64,000 nt of DNA from Promicromonospora sukumoe (GCF_014137995.1 NZ_JACGWV010000003.1:62001-126000), one strand, 5' to 3'. Shown: positions 26,728 through 35,693, counted from the stretch's first letter. The notes: generated by a model not told the origin, from the letters alone. Made by a program: numbers and translations.

Positions 26728-28001
26728 CCGAGCCCGTGGACGTGCGGGCCGCCGCGGAGGCGGCGGCCCGCACGTCGTACGGCCGCCTGCTGGCGCTGCT
26801 CGCGGCGCGCGACGGCGACATCCAGCGCGCCGAGGACGCCCTCGCCGAGGCCTTCGAGCGTGCCCTGCGGCACTGGCCCGACGACGGCGTGCCGGACAAC
26901 CCCGACGGCTGGCTGCTCACCGTGGCCCGCAACCGGCTGCGCGACCTGTACCGGTCCGCCGCCCACCGCACCACGGTGCCGCCCGACGCCGGACCCGAGC
27001 CCGCGGCCCCGCCCGAGATGGTCGACCCCGACGCGATCGGGGACCGGCGGCTGGAGCTCATGTTCGTGTGCGCGCACCCCGCGGTCGAGGCCGGCGTGCG
27101 CACCCCGCTCATGCTGCAGACCGTGCTCGGCGTCGAGGCCCGGGACATCGCGGCCGCCTTTGCCGTGCCCGCGCCCACGATGGCGCAGCGCCTGGTGCGG
27201 GCCAAGCGCCGCATCCGAGACGCACGCATCCCGTTCCGCGTCCCCGGCCGGGACGAGGCGCCCGGCCGGCTGCCGCCCGTGCTCGAGGCGGTCTACGGCG
27301 CCTACGCCATCGACTGGCGCGGCGCCGCGCCGGAGGTACGCGGGTCGCTCACCGGCGACGCGCTCACCCTGGCCCTGCTGCTGGCCGACCTGCTGCCCGA
27401 GCCCGAGGTGCTCGGCCTGGCCGCCCTGCTCTGCTTCTCGGTGGCGCGCGCCGACGCCCGCGAGACCGACGGCGCGTTTGTGCCGCTCGACGAGCAGGAC
27501 GTCGCTCGCTGGGACACCGCGCTGATCGAGCGCGGCGAGGCGCTGCTGCGCCGCGCGCTCGCCGGGCCGACGTCGTCCACCGGGCCTGCCATCACCGGTG
27601 CGCAGGCCCCGCCCGTCGCGCTGCCCGGCCGGTTCCGGCTGGAGGCCGCGATCCAGTCCGTGCACTGCGCCCGCGCACGCACCGGGCGCACCGACTGGCC
27701 CGCGCTCGTCACGCTGCACCGGGCGCTGCTCCGCGTCGCGCCCACGCTCGGCGGGCGGGTGGCGCTCGCGGCCGTCGTCGCGCGGGTCGACGGCGCCCCG
27801 GCGGGCCTGGCGGCGCTGGACGAGATCGCGGCGGAGCCGTCGTCGGGCAGGTTCCAGCCGCTGTGGGCGACGCGGGCGCACCTCCTGACCGAGGCCGGCG
27901 CCCCGGAGGCCGCCCGGGACGCCTACGACAAGGCGCTCTCCCTCACGACCGACCCGGCCCTGCGGGAGTTCCTGGCGCGACGGGCCGCCGTCGTCGGCTG
28001 A
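26715..28001 (+). CDS. ECF42-type RNA polymerase sigma factor with long C-terminal extension
   Basis: A protein of about 428 residues. The sigma region 2 part is at about 15-75 (YGRLLALLAARDGDIQRAEDALAEAFERALRHW, DNPDGWLLTVARNRLRDLYR). Sigma region 4 is near 135-165 (LGVEARDIAAAFAVPAPTMAQRLVRAKRRIR). A long extension follows with a TPR-like end (AARDAYDKALSL). This matches the ECF42 group, in which the extension and DGPF partners replace a classical anti-sigma. The GTG at 26715 overlaps the DGPF gene; GTG at 26736 is the alternative. The promoters it serves were not identified. Confidence 0.88.
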   Translation: MDALTEPVDVRAAAEAAARTSYGRLLALLAARDGDIQRAEDALAEAFERALRHWPDDGVPDNPDGWLLTVARNRLRDLYRSAAHRTTVPPDAGPEPAAPPEMVDPDAIGDRRLELMFVCAHPAVEAGVRTPLMLQTVLGVEARDIAAAFAVPAPTMAQRLVRAKRRIRDARIPFRVPGRDEAPGRLPPVLEAVYGAYAIDWRGAAPEVRGSLTGDALTLALLLADLLPEPEVLGLAALLCFSVARADARETDGAFVPLDEQDVARWDTALIERGEALLRRALAGPTSSTGPAITGAQAPPVALPGRFRLEAAIQSVHCARARTGRTDWPALVTLHRALLRVAPTLGGRVALAAVVARVDGAPAGLAALDEIAAEPSSGRFQPLWATRAHLLTEAGAPEAARDAYDKALSLTTDPALREFLARRAAVVG

Positions 28002-28135
28002 AGCCGCCGGGTGAACTCGGCGCCCCTGGTCCCGAAACCCGGGTCCGTGCCTCCCTACCAACGAAACGAGCTCCTGGTCCGTCCTTCTCTCATGAGGGGC
28101 GCCCACTCGAGGGGGCCTGAGAACGGGGACCGACC

Positions 28136-28321
28136 ATGACGACCAGCACAGCGGTGATCACCGGCAAGGATGTCGCGGCGGTCGAGCGTGATCTGCGGCG
28201 CATGGAGCTGCTCAACCGACGCGAGCACAGGATTCGCGCGGCCGCCCGTACGGCGCCGACGCTGTCCTACCTCACGCTCGCCACGCGCCCGCGGGACCGC
28301 TGGCGGTACGCGGACGCGTGA
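28136..28321 (+). CDS. Small hypothetical protein (61 aa)
   Basis: A 61-residue Arg-rich protein, MTTSTAVITGKDVAAVERDL at the start and WRYADA at the end. A helical charged segment is likely. A GGGGACCG sequence precedes the ATG. It stands alone between the sigma factor gene and the penicillin-binding protein gene. Support is the Shine-Dalgarno, the codon pattern and the lack of a competing gene; function unknown. Confidence 0.5.
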   Translation: MTTSTAVITGKDVAAVERDLRRMELLNRREHRIRAAARTAPTLSYLTLATRPRDRWRYADA

Positions 28322-28412
28322 CGTCGGAGGGCGGGGCCGCAGATCCAGGGGGTTCGGCGGCCCCGCCTCATTTCACCCAGGAATTTACACTGAGTGATCA
28401 TGACCAGGCCCT

Positions 28413-28418
28413 TAGGCT
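28413..28418 (+). promoter_or_regulatory. -10 hexamer TAGGCT, leaderless promoter of the PBP gene
   Basis: TAGGCT, 7 nt, then the ATG at 28426; no Shine-Dalgarno. Confidence 0.6.
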
Positions 28419-28425
28419 CCTTGGC

Positions 28426-30579
28426 ATGAGCGGACACCCTTCACCCCATCTGCCCGCGGACGGTCATGCGCCCGTTCCGCCCCCGCCAGGTGGGTATGGC
28501 TCGGTGCCTCCGGCCGTCGGGCCTCCGCCGCCCCCACCCGCACCGGCTCCCGGCGGTGGCGCGCCCGGCACCCCGCCGCTCGGCGTCCCGGTGTCCGGCG
28601 GCGAACCGCCCGTCCCGCCCCGGAAGAACGGCAGGCGGGCGCTGATCATCACCCTGGTGGTCGTCCTGCTCCTCGCCGCCGGCGCGGGGGCCTGGTACCT
28701 GCTCCGCCCGCCGCCGGTCCCCGACCCGGAGTCGGCCGCCGAGGACCTCGCGGCCGCGCTCCAGGCGGGCACGCCCGCCGACTTCCCGCTGACCATGGAG
28801 ACGTCCGCGTCACCCGACGAGCAGTACGCCGCGGTGTTCGAGCAGATGGTGCGCGCCGTCGGCGAGGACGCCGGGACGGTCGCCGTCAAGAGCGTCACCC
28901 CGTTCGAGGAGGGCGACGGCGGCACCGCGACCGCCACCGCGACGCTCGCCTGGACCTGGCCCGTGGCGGCTGACGAGGCCTGGGAGTACGAGACGGTCGC
29001 CGAGCTCACGTACCCGGGTCCGGAGGACGGCGAGGCCGGGGCCTGGGAGGCCGCGTGGAACCTCGGCGTGCTGGCGCCGGGCCTGGAGGCGGGCGAGCGG
29101 CTCGTCGTCGAGCGCACCGAGCCGGTCCGCGGCGACATCGTGACCACGAGCGGCGAGACGCTCGTGGGCCTCACCCCCGTGCACCGCGTGGGCATCGACA
29201 AGACGCGCCCCGGCTGGGACAGCGCCGCCGCGCGGCTGGGCGACGTGCTGGGCTTCGACCAGGCGACGACCGACGACATCGCCGCGCAGGTGGAGTCCGC
29301 GGGCGAGAAGGCGTTCATCAACGTCATCACGATCCGCGACAACGACCCGGAGTACGACTTCGAGGCCGCGATGGCGATCGACGGCGTCGTCGGCATCCCC
29401 GACGAGATCCCGCTGGCGCGGGACCGAGACTTCGCGCGCGGCCTGCTGGGCACGGTCGGCGAGGCGACCGAGGAGATCGTCAAGGAGTCCGAGGGCACTA
29501 TCAAGGCCGGCGACATGGTGGGCCTCTCCGGCGTCCAGGCCGCCTACGACGAGCAGCTCCGTGGCGTGCCCGGCCTGGCGGTGACGATCGAGCCCGCCGA
29601 GGGCGGCGAGGGCGGACAGAGCCGCGAGGCCTTCACGATCGAGAAGCAGGACGGCGAGCCCGTGGCCGTCTCGCTGGACCCGGCCACGCAGCTCCGCGCC
29701 CAGGAGGCGCTGGCCGGCTTCGGTGACCTGGCGAGCGCGATCGTCGCGATCAAGCCGTCCACGGGCGAGGTGCTCGCGGCGGCGTCGGGCCCAGGCTCCG
29801 AGGGGTACAGCACGGCGACCGTCGGGCAGTACCCGCCCGGTTCCACGTTCAAGATCGCGACGTCGCTGGCGATGCTCCGCGCCGGTACGACGCCGGACTC
29901 GACGCTGCCCTGCACCGAGACGATCAACGTGGAGGGCCGCCAGTTCCAGAACGTGCCGGGGTACCCGCAGTCCGCGATGGGCGACGCCGTGCCGTTCCGC
30001 ACCGTGTTCGCCAACTCGTGCAACACCGCCTTCATCTCCCAGCACCAGGACATCTCGCAGCAGCAGCTGCACGACGCCGCGGCCGCGCTCGGCCTGGGCA
30101 TCGAGCACGAGGTGCCGTTCGGTGCGGCGGCCGGGTTCGGCGACGTGCCGACCGAGGCGTCCGGCACCGAGCACGCGGCGTCGATGATCGGGCAGGGCCA
30201 GGTGCTGGCCACGCCGCTCGCGATGGCGACCGTCGCCGCGAGCGTCTCCGCGGGCCACACGGTGTCACCGTGGCTGGTCGAGCCGACCGGCAAGGACGCG
30301 GAGGCCGCGCCCGCGGGCGACCTCACCGAGGACGAGGCGGCGACGCTGCGCGACCTCATGGGCGGGGTCGTGGAGGAGGGTTCGGCGACGATCCTGCAGG
30401 ACGTGTCCGGGATCGTCGGCGCCAAGACGGGCACCGCCCAGTTCGGCGACGGCTCCAAGGCGCACGTCTGGATGCTCGCGATCGCGGACGACCTGGCGGC
30501 GGTCGTGTTCATCGAGGAGGGCGAGCTGGGCTCGACGACGGCCGGCCCAGTGATGCACGAGTTCCTCAAGGGGAGCTGA
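28426..30579 (+). CDS. Class B penicillin-binding protein (D,D-transpeptidase)
   Basis: A 717-residue peptidoglycan cross-linking enzyme. A Pro/Gly-rich cytoplasmic tail (1-65) leads to one membrane anchor near 70-92 (ALIITLVVVLLLAAGAGAWYLL). An NTF2/MecA-like domain follows, then the dimerisation domain (RGDIVTTSGETLVG near 228), then the transpeptidase. The transpeptidase carries STFK in PPGSTFKIA (nucleophile Ser), SCN in ANSCNTAF, and KTGTAQFGDG. The frame is open from 28318, but the ATG at 28426 has the leaderless -10 motif. The Pro-rich tail and MecA-like domain suggest a PbpA/PBP2a-like enzyme rather than FtsI. Two hairpins follow the stop. Confidence 0.92.
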   Translation: MSGHPSPHLPADGHAPVPPPPGGYGSVPPAVGPPPPPPAPAPGGGAPGTPPLGVPVSGGEPPVPPRKNGRRALIITLVVVLLLAAGAGAWYLLRPPPVPDPESAAEDLAAALQAGTPADFPLTMETSASPDEQYAAVFEQMVRAVGEDAGTVAVKSVTPFEEGDGGTATATATLAWTWPVAADEAWEYETVAELTYPGPEDGEAGAWEAAWNLGVLAPGLEAGERLVVERTEPVRGDIVTTSGETLVGLTPVHRVGIDKTRPGWDSAAARLGDVLGFDQATTDDIAAQVESAGEKAFINVITIRDNDPEYDFEAAMAIDGVVGIPDEIPLARDRDFARGLLGTVGEATEEIVKESEGTIKAGDMVGLSGVQAAYDEQLRGVPGLAVTIEPAEGGEGGQSREAFTIEKQDGEPVAVSLDPATQLRAQEALAGFGDLASAIVAIKPSTGEVLAAASGPGSEGYSTATVGQYPPGSTFKIATSLAMLRAGTTPDSTLPCTETINVEGRQFQNVPGYPQSAMGDAVPFRTVFANSCNTAFISQHQDISQQQLHDAAAALGLGIEHEVPFGAAAGFGDVPTEASGTEHAASMIGQGQVLATPLAMATVAASVSAGHTVSPWLVEPTGKDAEAAPAGDLTEDEAATLRDLMGGVVEEGSATILQDVSGIVGAKTGTAQFGDGSKAHVWMLAIADDLAAVVFIEEGELGSTTAGPVMHEFLKGS

Positions 30580-30584
30580 TCTCC

Positions 30585-30606
30585 CTCGGCGGCCGGGGCC
30601 GCCGAG
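30585..30606. terminator. Perfect GC hairpin after the PBP gene
   Basis: CTCGGCGGCC and GGCCGCCGAG pair over 10 bp around GG, 6 nt after the stop codon. No T-tract is present. Confidence 0.6.
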
Positions 30607-30607
30607 C

Positions 30608-30652
30608 AGAGCGCCCGCCGGGCTCCTCGTCGAGGGGCCGGGCGGGCGCTCT
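30608..30652. terminator. Bidirectional terminator between convergent genes
   Basis: AGAGCGCCCGCC (30608-30619) pairs with GGCGGGCGCTCT (30641-30652), followed by CTTAT. It serves the convergent PBP and lipoprotein genes. Confidence 0.65.
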
Positions 30653-30728
30653 TATGCTGCGCGGCGGTGAGCTCGCGGTGCCTGGAAGGCTGCGCGGTGC
30701 CGGACGTCGTGCGGCGTCGGCGGGCGGG

Positions 30729-31196
30729 TCAGCCCTTGAAGCCGGCCTCTTCGCACGTGGCCCGGTAGGAGTCGATCGCGCCGACGATGGCCTTCGGGCG
30801 GGCGATGGAGCCGTCCAGCGCCTGGTCGAACGGCGCACGCACGGCCTCGAGGTGGGCGATGCTGACCTCGTCGGCCTTGCCGATGATCAGGCCGAGGCTC
30901 TTGCTGATCGTGGTGACCGTGCCGGTGCGCTGCTCGTCCAGCGGCGAGGCGACGACCTTGTACGAGGCCTCGATGTTCGAGACGAGCTGGCCGGTGAAGA
31001 ACGCGTTGCACGACTCGACGAGGTCGTACTCGCCGGTGCTGATCGGGGCCTCGGCCACGGGCGACGGCGCGGCCTGCGGCACCTCTTCGCCGGAGGGCGT
31101 GAAGTCGCTGGCCATGTCCTCGAGGGCCGCGCATCCGGACAGCAGAAGTGCACAGGCGACCACTGCGGCGGTCGCCCAGTTCTTGCTGGTGCTCAC
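30729..31196 (-). CDS. Putative lipoprotein
   Basis: A 155-residue exported protein. The signal peptide has a hydrophobic core (TAAVVACALLLSGC) ending in the lipobox LLSGC with Cys at 22, so it should be anchored to the outer face of the membrane. An acidic/Pro linker (about 30-50) precedes a helical domain containing two Cys residues (ESCNAFF and ATCEEAG) that may form a disulfide. No family was recognised. It is convergent with the PBP gene; a role in the envelope is only an inference from location. Confidence 0.8.
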   Translation of the reverse strand: MSTSKNWATAAVVACALLLSGCAALEDMASDFTPSGEEVPQAAPSPVAEAPISTGEYDLVESCNAFFTGQLVSNIEASYKVVASPLDEQRTGTVTTISKSLGLIIGKADEVSIAHLEAVRAPFDQALDGSIARPKAIVGAIDSYRATCEEAGFKG

Positions 31197-31334
31197 GATC
31201 TACTTCCCTCACGTCATCGGGTCAGAAAAGTGCGGTTCGGCCGCACTCGCCCGCGAGTCTAGCGGCACGGCCCGCACCAGCGGGCCAATCGCCGGGTTAG
31301 TTCTGGATGCCCGAATACCCAAATGCCCGGACGC

Positions 31335-31372
31335 CCGGACGCCCGGACCGAGGGAACGGTCCGGGCGTCCGG
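31335..31372. terminator. 16-bp perfect hairpin after the SHOCT membrane protein gene
   Basis: CCGGACGCCCGGACCG at 31335-31350 pairs with 31357-31372 around AGGGAA, 17 nt past the stop of the minus-strand gene. Its left side contains three GCCCGGAC units in tandem. Confidence 0.65.
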
Positions 31373-31389
31373 CGTGGTCGCGGTCGCCG

Positions 31390-31773
31390 TCAGCGGTCGC
31401 CGTCGGCCGGGGGCTGGTCCTGCGGCGTGGGTGCCGCGGGCGGGGTGGGTCCCGCGGGCGGCGTCGGGCCGGTACCCGGGATGGGTCCCGCCGAGCGCAG
31501 CACGGCGAGCCGGGAGCGGTACTCCGCCTCGTCGATCTCGCCGCGGGCGAAGCGGTTGCCCAGCAGCGTCACCGGGTCGGCACCCGCCGTGTGCGCGGCC
31601 CACGGGCCGCCCCAGCCGCCGCGGGGACCCCGCCGGGCGCGCCGCGCGATCAGGAAGACCACGGTCGCGAACAGCAGGAACCACAGCAGCGGGAAGATGA
31701 AGAAGAACGGGCCGGGTCCGCCCCAGCCGTAGTGCGGCCCGTTGGCGAGGACCTCTGTCGTCGCGGTGAGCAT
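31390..31773 (-). CDS. Short membrane protein with SHOCT domain
   Basis: A 127-residue protein with one membrane helix near 23-45 (FFFIFPLLWFLLFATVVFLI), a basic Gly/Arg stretch, then a SHOCT domain (LLGNRFARGEIDEAEYRSRL, about 70-90) and a Pro-rich tail. SHOCT is a short oligomerisation-type helix pair found at the C-terminus of many small bacterial membrane proteins. A CTGGAGGTCGAC sequence before the ATG sets the start. It lies downstream of the two-component genes on the same strand, 97 nt away. Role unknown. Confidence 0.85.
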   Translation of the reverse strand: MLTATTEVLANGPHYGWGGPGPFFFIFPLLWFLLFATVVFLIARRARRGPRGGWGGPWAAHTAGADPVTLLGNRFARGEIDEAEYRSRLAVLRSAGPIPGTGPTPPAGPTPPAAPTPQDQPPADGDR

Positions 31774-31870
31774 GTCGACCTCCAGCAGTCGGTTCGGCCG
31801 GTCGTTCCGGCCACACCACCAGGCTGCCGCTGTCCGACGCCGGGGGCGTCAGCCCGGCGTACCTGCCGGG

Positions 31871-32554
31871 CTACCCCTCTGGTGCCGCTCCTCCGGTCCA
31901 CCCGGGCCGGACCAGGCCCGCCTCGTACGCCAGCACCACGAGCTGCGCGCGGTCGCGCGAGCCGGTCTTCATGAGCACGCGGGAGACGTGTGTCTTGACC
32001 GTCGACTCCGACAGGTACAGCCGGCCGGCGATCTCGTCGTTCGCGAGCCCGCCCGCCACCTCGACGAGCACCTCGCGCTCCCGGGGTGTGAGCTCGGCGA
32101 GCGCGGGCACCGGCCGCACGGCCCGGGTCGCGTCGGCGACCTTGGCCAGCAGCCGCCGCGTCACCGTCGGCGACAGCAGCGCGTTGCCCGACGCCGCGAC
32201 CCGCACCGCGCGCACCAGCTCCGCGGGCTCGGTGTCCTTGACCAGGAACCCCGACGCCCCGGCGCGGATGGCGTCCGTGACGTACTCGTCCAGCTCGAAC
32301 GTCGTCACCACCACCACGTGCACGCCCGCCGCGCGGGGCTCGGCGATGATCCGCCGCGTGGCCTCCAGCCCGTCCAGACCCGGCATGCGGATGTCCATGA
32401 GCACCACCTGGGGCAGGTGCTCCAGGGTGAGCGCGACGGCGTCGTCCCCGTTCGCCGCCTGGGCGACGACGCGCATGTCGTCCTCGGAGTCGATCAGGGC
32501 GCGGAACCCGCCGCGCACCAGGGCCTGGTCGTCGGCGAGCAGGACGTCGATCAT
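31871..32554 (-). CDS. NarL/LuxR-type response regulator
   Basis: A 227-residue two-component regulator. The receiver domain (1-120) has acidic pocket DD at 8-9, phospho-acceptor Asp in VVLMDIRMPG near 54, Thr in VVVTTFE near 84 and Lys in FLVKDTEP near 105. The C-terminal LuxR HTH is LTPREREVLVEVAGGLAN DEIAGRLYLS (about 155-182). Its ATG overlaps the stop of the upstream kinase gene by 4 nt, so the pair is coupled. The frame continues upstream inside the kinase gene, but the family-typical start MIDVLLADDQ is at 32554. Targets unknown. Confidence 0.93.
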   Translation of the reverse strand: MIDVLLADDQALVRGGFRALIDSEDDMRVVAQAANGDDAVALTLEHLPQVVLMDIRMPGLDGLEATRRIIAEPRAAGVHVVVVTTFELDEYVTDAIRAGASGFLVKDTEPAELVRAVRVAASGNALLSPTVTRRLLAKVADATRAVRPVPALAELTPREREVLVEVAGGLANDEIAGRLYLSESTVKTHVSRVLMKTGSRDRAQLVVLAYEAGLVRPGWTGGAAPEG

Positions 32555-34098
32555 GCGGGTTCTCCGGTCTCCGGTGTGCGGGGCGGCTCGGTCTGGTCCG
32601 GTCGCGTGGGGCCGGCCGGGGGCTCGGTCCCGGTCGGCGGCGGCGCCCCGGTCCGGCGGGCGCCGGGGAGCCGGGCCCGGACCTCCCAGCCCGGCCCGTC
32701 CGTCCGCCGGCCCGCCGTCAGCGTGCCGCCCGCGCCCTCGACGCGCTCGCGCATCCCGAGCAGCCCGTAGCCCGCGACGACGGGCTCGTCGGACCGGCCG
32801 GCCGGAGCGCCGTCGTCGGACACCAAGACCTCGACGACGTCGCCCCCGGTCACGCGCAGCGTGACCCGGCGGGCCGACGGCGCGTGCCGGCGCACGTTGG
32901 TCAGCGACTCCTGGACCACCCGGTGCACGACGCCGGCGACGTGGTCGGGCAGGTCGTCCACGCCGGTGAGCTCGACCGTGACATCGAGGCCCTCGGCGCG
33001 GGCCTGGTCGGCGAGGCGGCGCAGACCGGTCAGGTCCCAGGTCGGGGTGAGGGGGGCGGCGTCGTCCCACTGCGGTTCCGCGGCGGTGGGCTGTGGGCCC
33101 GCAGCCTGCGGGCTGCCGGCCGGCGGGCCGACGGCGGGGGACCCGGCGGCTGGTGTGCCGGCGCCGTCGGCCCCGACGGGCTGCGCTCCCGAAGTGGACG
33201 GGGCCGTCCCTTCGCGGACGATGCCCAGCACCGTGCGCACCTCGGCGAGCGCGTCCTTGCTGGTGTCGCGGATGTTGGTCAGCGCCTCGCGGGCCTGGCC
33301 GGGGTTCCGGTCGATCAGGTGCAGGCCCACACCGGCCTGGACGTTGATCGCGGAGAGGGAGTGGGCGAGCACGTCGTGCAGCTCGCGCGCGATCCGCAGG
33401 CGCTCGGAGGCGACGGCGGTGCGCTCGCGCTCGGCGGCCGTCTCCAGGGCGGCGGCCCGCGCGGCCGCCCGGCGCGCGATCCGGTCGCGCGCCCCGCTGG
33501 CGATCAGCAGCACGACGGCGAGCCAGGCCGCGCCCGCGACGAGGGCCCCGGTGGTGATGAACCACGAGCCGTCGGCGCTGTCCCAGCCGGGGCCGTGGTA
33601 ACCCGGCGGGCCCCAGGTACGGTCGGGCTTGACCGGGTTCTCGCTCAGGAACCGTTGGAGGCGCGGGGCGAGCAGCGTGGCGGCGACGCCCACGCCGCCG
33701 GAGAGCAGGGCGGCGCCGGACCAGGCGATCAGCCGGGCGCGGCGCACCTCGCCGCTGAGCATGACGCCGACGAGCACTGCGACCGGCCCCAGGAACGCCG
33801 GGCCCCACGGGTAGCCGGCCAGCAGGAACGTGAGCGCGGCGGCCACGGAGAGCACCGTCGCCAGCACGGGGCGTCGGGGCAGCAGGAGCAGCAGCGCGGC
33901 GGGCGACACCAGCAGCAGGAGCGCCCCGGCGAGGTCGACGTCCGTCGCCCACGACTGGCCGCGCGCGGCGCCCAGCGAGCCCAGCAGGGACACGACCGTG
34001 ACGGCCACGGCGACGAACACGCGCGGACGCAGGCGGTCGAAGGGCCCCGGGGCGGACGGGTCCGCGGCGGTGGCGTTCGGACGGATGGTGCCCAGCAT
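32551..34098 (-). CDS. NarL-type sensor histidine kinase
   Basis: A 515-residue membrane sensor kinase. About six N-terminal membrane segments span 25-215. The HisKA_3 domain carries the phospho-His in ARELHDVLAHSLSAINVQAG near 245. The HATPase_c part includes VSDDGAP and GYGLLGMRERVEGAGGTL near 445-465. A 60-residue Ala/Pro/Gly linker (about 300-350) is inserted between the two catalytic parts. It is cognate to the overlapping response regulator. A leaderless promoter (TAGGTT, 6 nt) fixes the start. No extracytoplasmic sensor domain was recognised, so the signal may be in the membrane. Confidence 0.92.
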   Translation of the reverse strand: MLGTIRPNATAADPSAPGPFDRLRPRVFVAVAVTVVSLLGSLGAARGQSWATDVDLAGALLLLVSPAALLLLLPRRPVLATVLSVAAALTFLLAGYPWGPAFLGPVAVLVGVMLSGEVRRARLIAWSGAALLSGGVGVAATLLAPRLQRFLSENPVKPDRTWGPPGYHGPGWDSADGSWFITTGALVAGAAWLAVVLLIASGARDRIARRAAARAAALETAAERERTAVASERLRIARELHDVLAHSLSAINVQAGVGLHLIDRNPGQAREALTNIRDTSKDALAEVRTVLGIVREGTAPSTSGAQPVGADGAGTPAAGSPAVGPPAGSPQAAGPQPTAAEPQWDDAAPLTPTWDLTGLRRLADQARAEGLDVTVELTGVDDLPDHVAGVVHRVVQESLTNVRRHAPSARRVTLRVTGGDVVEVLVSDDGAPAGRSDEPVVAGYGLLGMRERVEGAGGTLTAGRRTDGPGWEVRARLPGARRTGAPPPTGTEPPAGPTRPDQTEPPRTPETGEPA

Positions 34099-34104
34099 GC
34101 TCGC

Positions 34105-34110
34105 AACCTA
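34105..34110 (-). promoter_or_regulatory. -10 hexamer TAGGTT, leaderless promoter of the two-component operon
   Basis: TAGGTT on the minus strand, 6 nt, then the ATG at 34098. Confidence 0.6.
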
Positions 34111-34210
34111 CGCCGGGCCGGGCACAGCCGCGTCGGACCGTGGTGCCACCGCGTGTCCCCCTGCGGTACCGGAGTGGTCGGTCGGCGGCGCGGGCTGTCG
34201 GTAAGACGGG

Positions 34211-34276
34211 GTGGTCGGCAGAATGTCAGGTGGTCGGCAGCTCGAACTACCGACCACCTGACATTCTGCCGACCAC
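34211..34276. repeat. 66-nt palindrome, singleton family
   Basis: A 27-nt arm starting GTGGTCGGCAGAATGTCAGG pairs perfectly with 34250-34276; the 12-nt centre allows two further pairs. It is the same total length as family A but unrelated in sequence. The arm itself has GTGGTCGG at both ends. It lies 50 nt after the amidohydrolase stop and 112 nt before the kinase start codon on the minus strand. Confidence 0.88.
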
Positions 34277-34326
34277 TCTGATCCCCTGGCGCAGCCAGCC
34301 CCAGCCCCAGCCCCAGCGCCCGGGTG

Positions 34327-35562
34327 TCAGGCGAAGCGGGCGGTGCGCTCCACGACGCGGCCGGCGCCGCGGCCGGCGTCGGCGGACGGGTCCCAGGTGT
34401 AGACCTCGGTGCCGGTGATGAAGACGCGCTCGGCGCGCTGGTCGGTGTCGAGGGGGTCGCCCGACCAGAGCACGACGTCGCCGTCGAGCCCCTCGGCGAT
34501 GGCCCCCACGCGGGCGTCGAGCCGCAGGAACGACGCGGGGTTGGTGGTGATGGCGGCCAGCGCCGTCTCGCGGGGCAGGCCGTCGCGCGCCGCGAACGAC
34601 GCCTGGTGCACCAGGAAGTTGATCGGGATCACGGGGTGGTCGGTCGTGATCGCCACGCGGACACCCGCCGCCGCCATGGCCGCGATGTTGCGGTTCGCGC
34701 GGTGCCGCACCTCGACCTTGGACCGCGACACGAACATCGGGCCGTAGATGACCGGGATGTCCTTCTCGGCGAGGACGTCGGCGATGAGGTGGCCCTCGGT
34801 GCCGTGGTTGATGACGAGCCGGTAGCCGAACTCCTCGGACAGGCGGATGGCCGTGGCGATGTCGTCGGCGCGGTGCGTGTGCTGGTCCCAGGCGAGCTCG
34901 CCGGCCAGGACCCGGGCCAGCGTCTCCTTGCCGAGGTCCCGCTCGAAAGGCTTGCCCTCCTCCGCGGCGGCGTCGCGCTTCGCGGCGTAGTTCTGCGCGT
35001 CGACGAACGCCTTGCGGATCACGTTGGCGACGCCCAGGCGGGTGGACGGGAGCTGCTTCTTGTCGCCGTACACGCGCTTCGGGTTCTCGCCGAGCGCGCT
35101 CTTGACCGACACCGAGTCGCTGATGAGCTGCTCGTCGATCGTCCGGCCGCCCCAGGTCTTGATCGCGACGGTCTGGCCGCCGATCGGGTTGCCCGAGCCC
35201 GGCTTGATGACCGCCGTCGTCACGCCGCCGGCGAGGGCGTCGCGGAAGCCCTCCTCGTCGATCTGCACGGCGTCGATCGCGCGCAGCGCCGACCCGTTCG
35301 GGTCGGTCATCTCGTTGGTGTCGTTGCCGGCCCAGCCCTCGCCCTCCTCGTGGATGCCGATGTGGCCGTGCGCCTCGACGAAACCGGGCACGAGCCACCT
35401 GCCCTGCGCGTCGATCGTCGTGGTGCCCTCGGGCACGGCGACGTCCTGCCCGACGGCGGTGATGACGCCGTCCTCGATCAGGACCGTCCCGTTCTCGAAG
35501 GGCTCGGCGGCCACGGGGACCACGTAGGCGTTGGTGATGGCGATGCTGGAGCGGGTTGTCAT
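34327..35562 (-). CDS. Amidohydrolase (imidazolonepropionase-like)
   Basis: A 411-residue metal-dependent hydrolase. The start gives TTRSSIAITNAYVVP and the metal motif GFVEAHGHIG (HxH, near 60). Later blocks are QHTHRADDI near 228, VINHGTEGHL near 250 and ITTDHPVIP near 300, where the metal-binding Asp is expected. The end (DGDVVLWSGDPLD) is typical of amidohydrolases related to imidazolonepropionase, whose substrates vary widely. The frame is open further upstream, but the ATG at 35562 gives the standard N-terminal strand. GGGTA-6-TACCC surrounds the start region. The substrate is not known. Confidence 0.87.
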   Translation of the reverse strand: MTTRSSIAITNAYVVPVAAEPFENGTVLIEDGVITAVGQDVAVPEGTTTIDAQGRWLVPGFVEAHGHIGIHEEGEGWAGNDTNEMTDPNGSALRAIDAVQIDEEGFRDALAGGVTTAVIKPGSGNPIGGQTVAIKTWGGRTIDEQLISDSVSVKSALGENPKRVYGDKKQLPSTRLGVANVIRKAFVDAQNYAAKRDAAAEEGKPFERDLGKETLARVLAGELAWDQHTHRADDIATAIRLSEEFGYRLVINHGTEGHLIADVLAEKDIPVIYGPMFVSRSKVEVRHRANRNIAAMAAAGVRVAITTDHPVIPINFLVHQASFAARDGLPRETALAAITTNPASFLRLDARVGAIAEGLDGDVVLWSGDPLDTDQRAERVFITGTEVYTWDPSADAGRGAGRVVERTARFA

Positions 35563-35681
35563 GGGTACATCATTACCCAAGGTAACGAGGCGGTCGGCTC
35601 CTCGGCTGCGCGCGCTGACCTGGGGTGCGCAGGCGGGCGTGACAGATCCTCGTTCGACATGCCAATATGTATAGCAATAAC

Positions 35682-35687
35682 TAAACT
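35682..35687 (+). promoter_or_regulatory. -10 hexamer TAAACT, leaderless promoter of higBA in an AT-rich patch
   Basis: TAAACT, 6 nt, then the ATG at 35694. The preceding 30 nt (CCAATATGTATAGCAATAAC) are unusually AT-rich and likely hold the antitoxin operator. Confidence 0.55.
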
Positions 35688-35693
35688 CACGGC

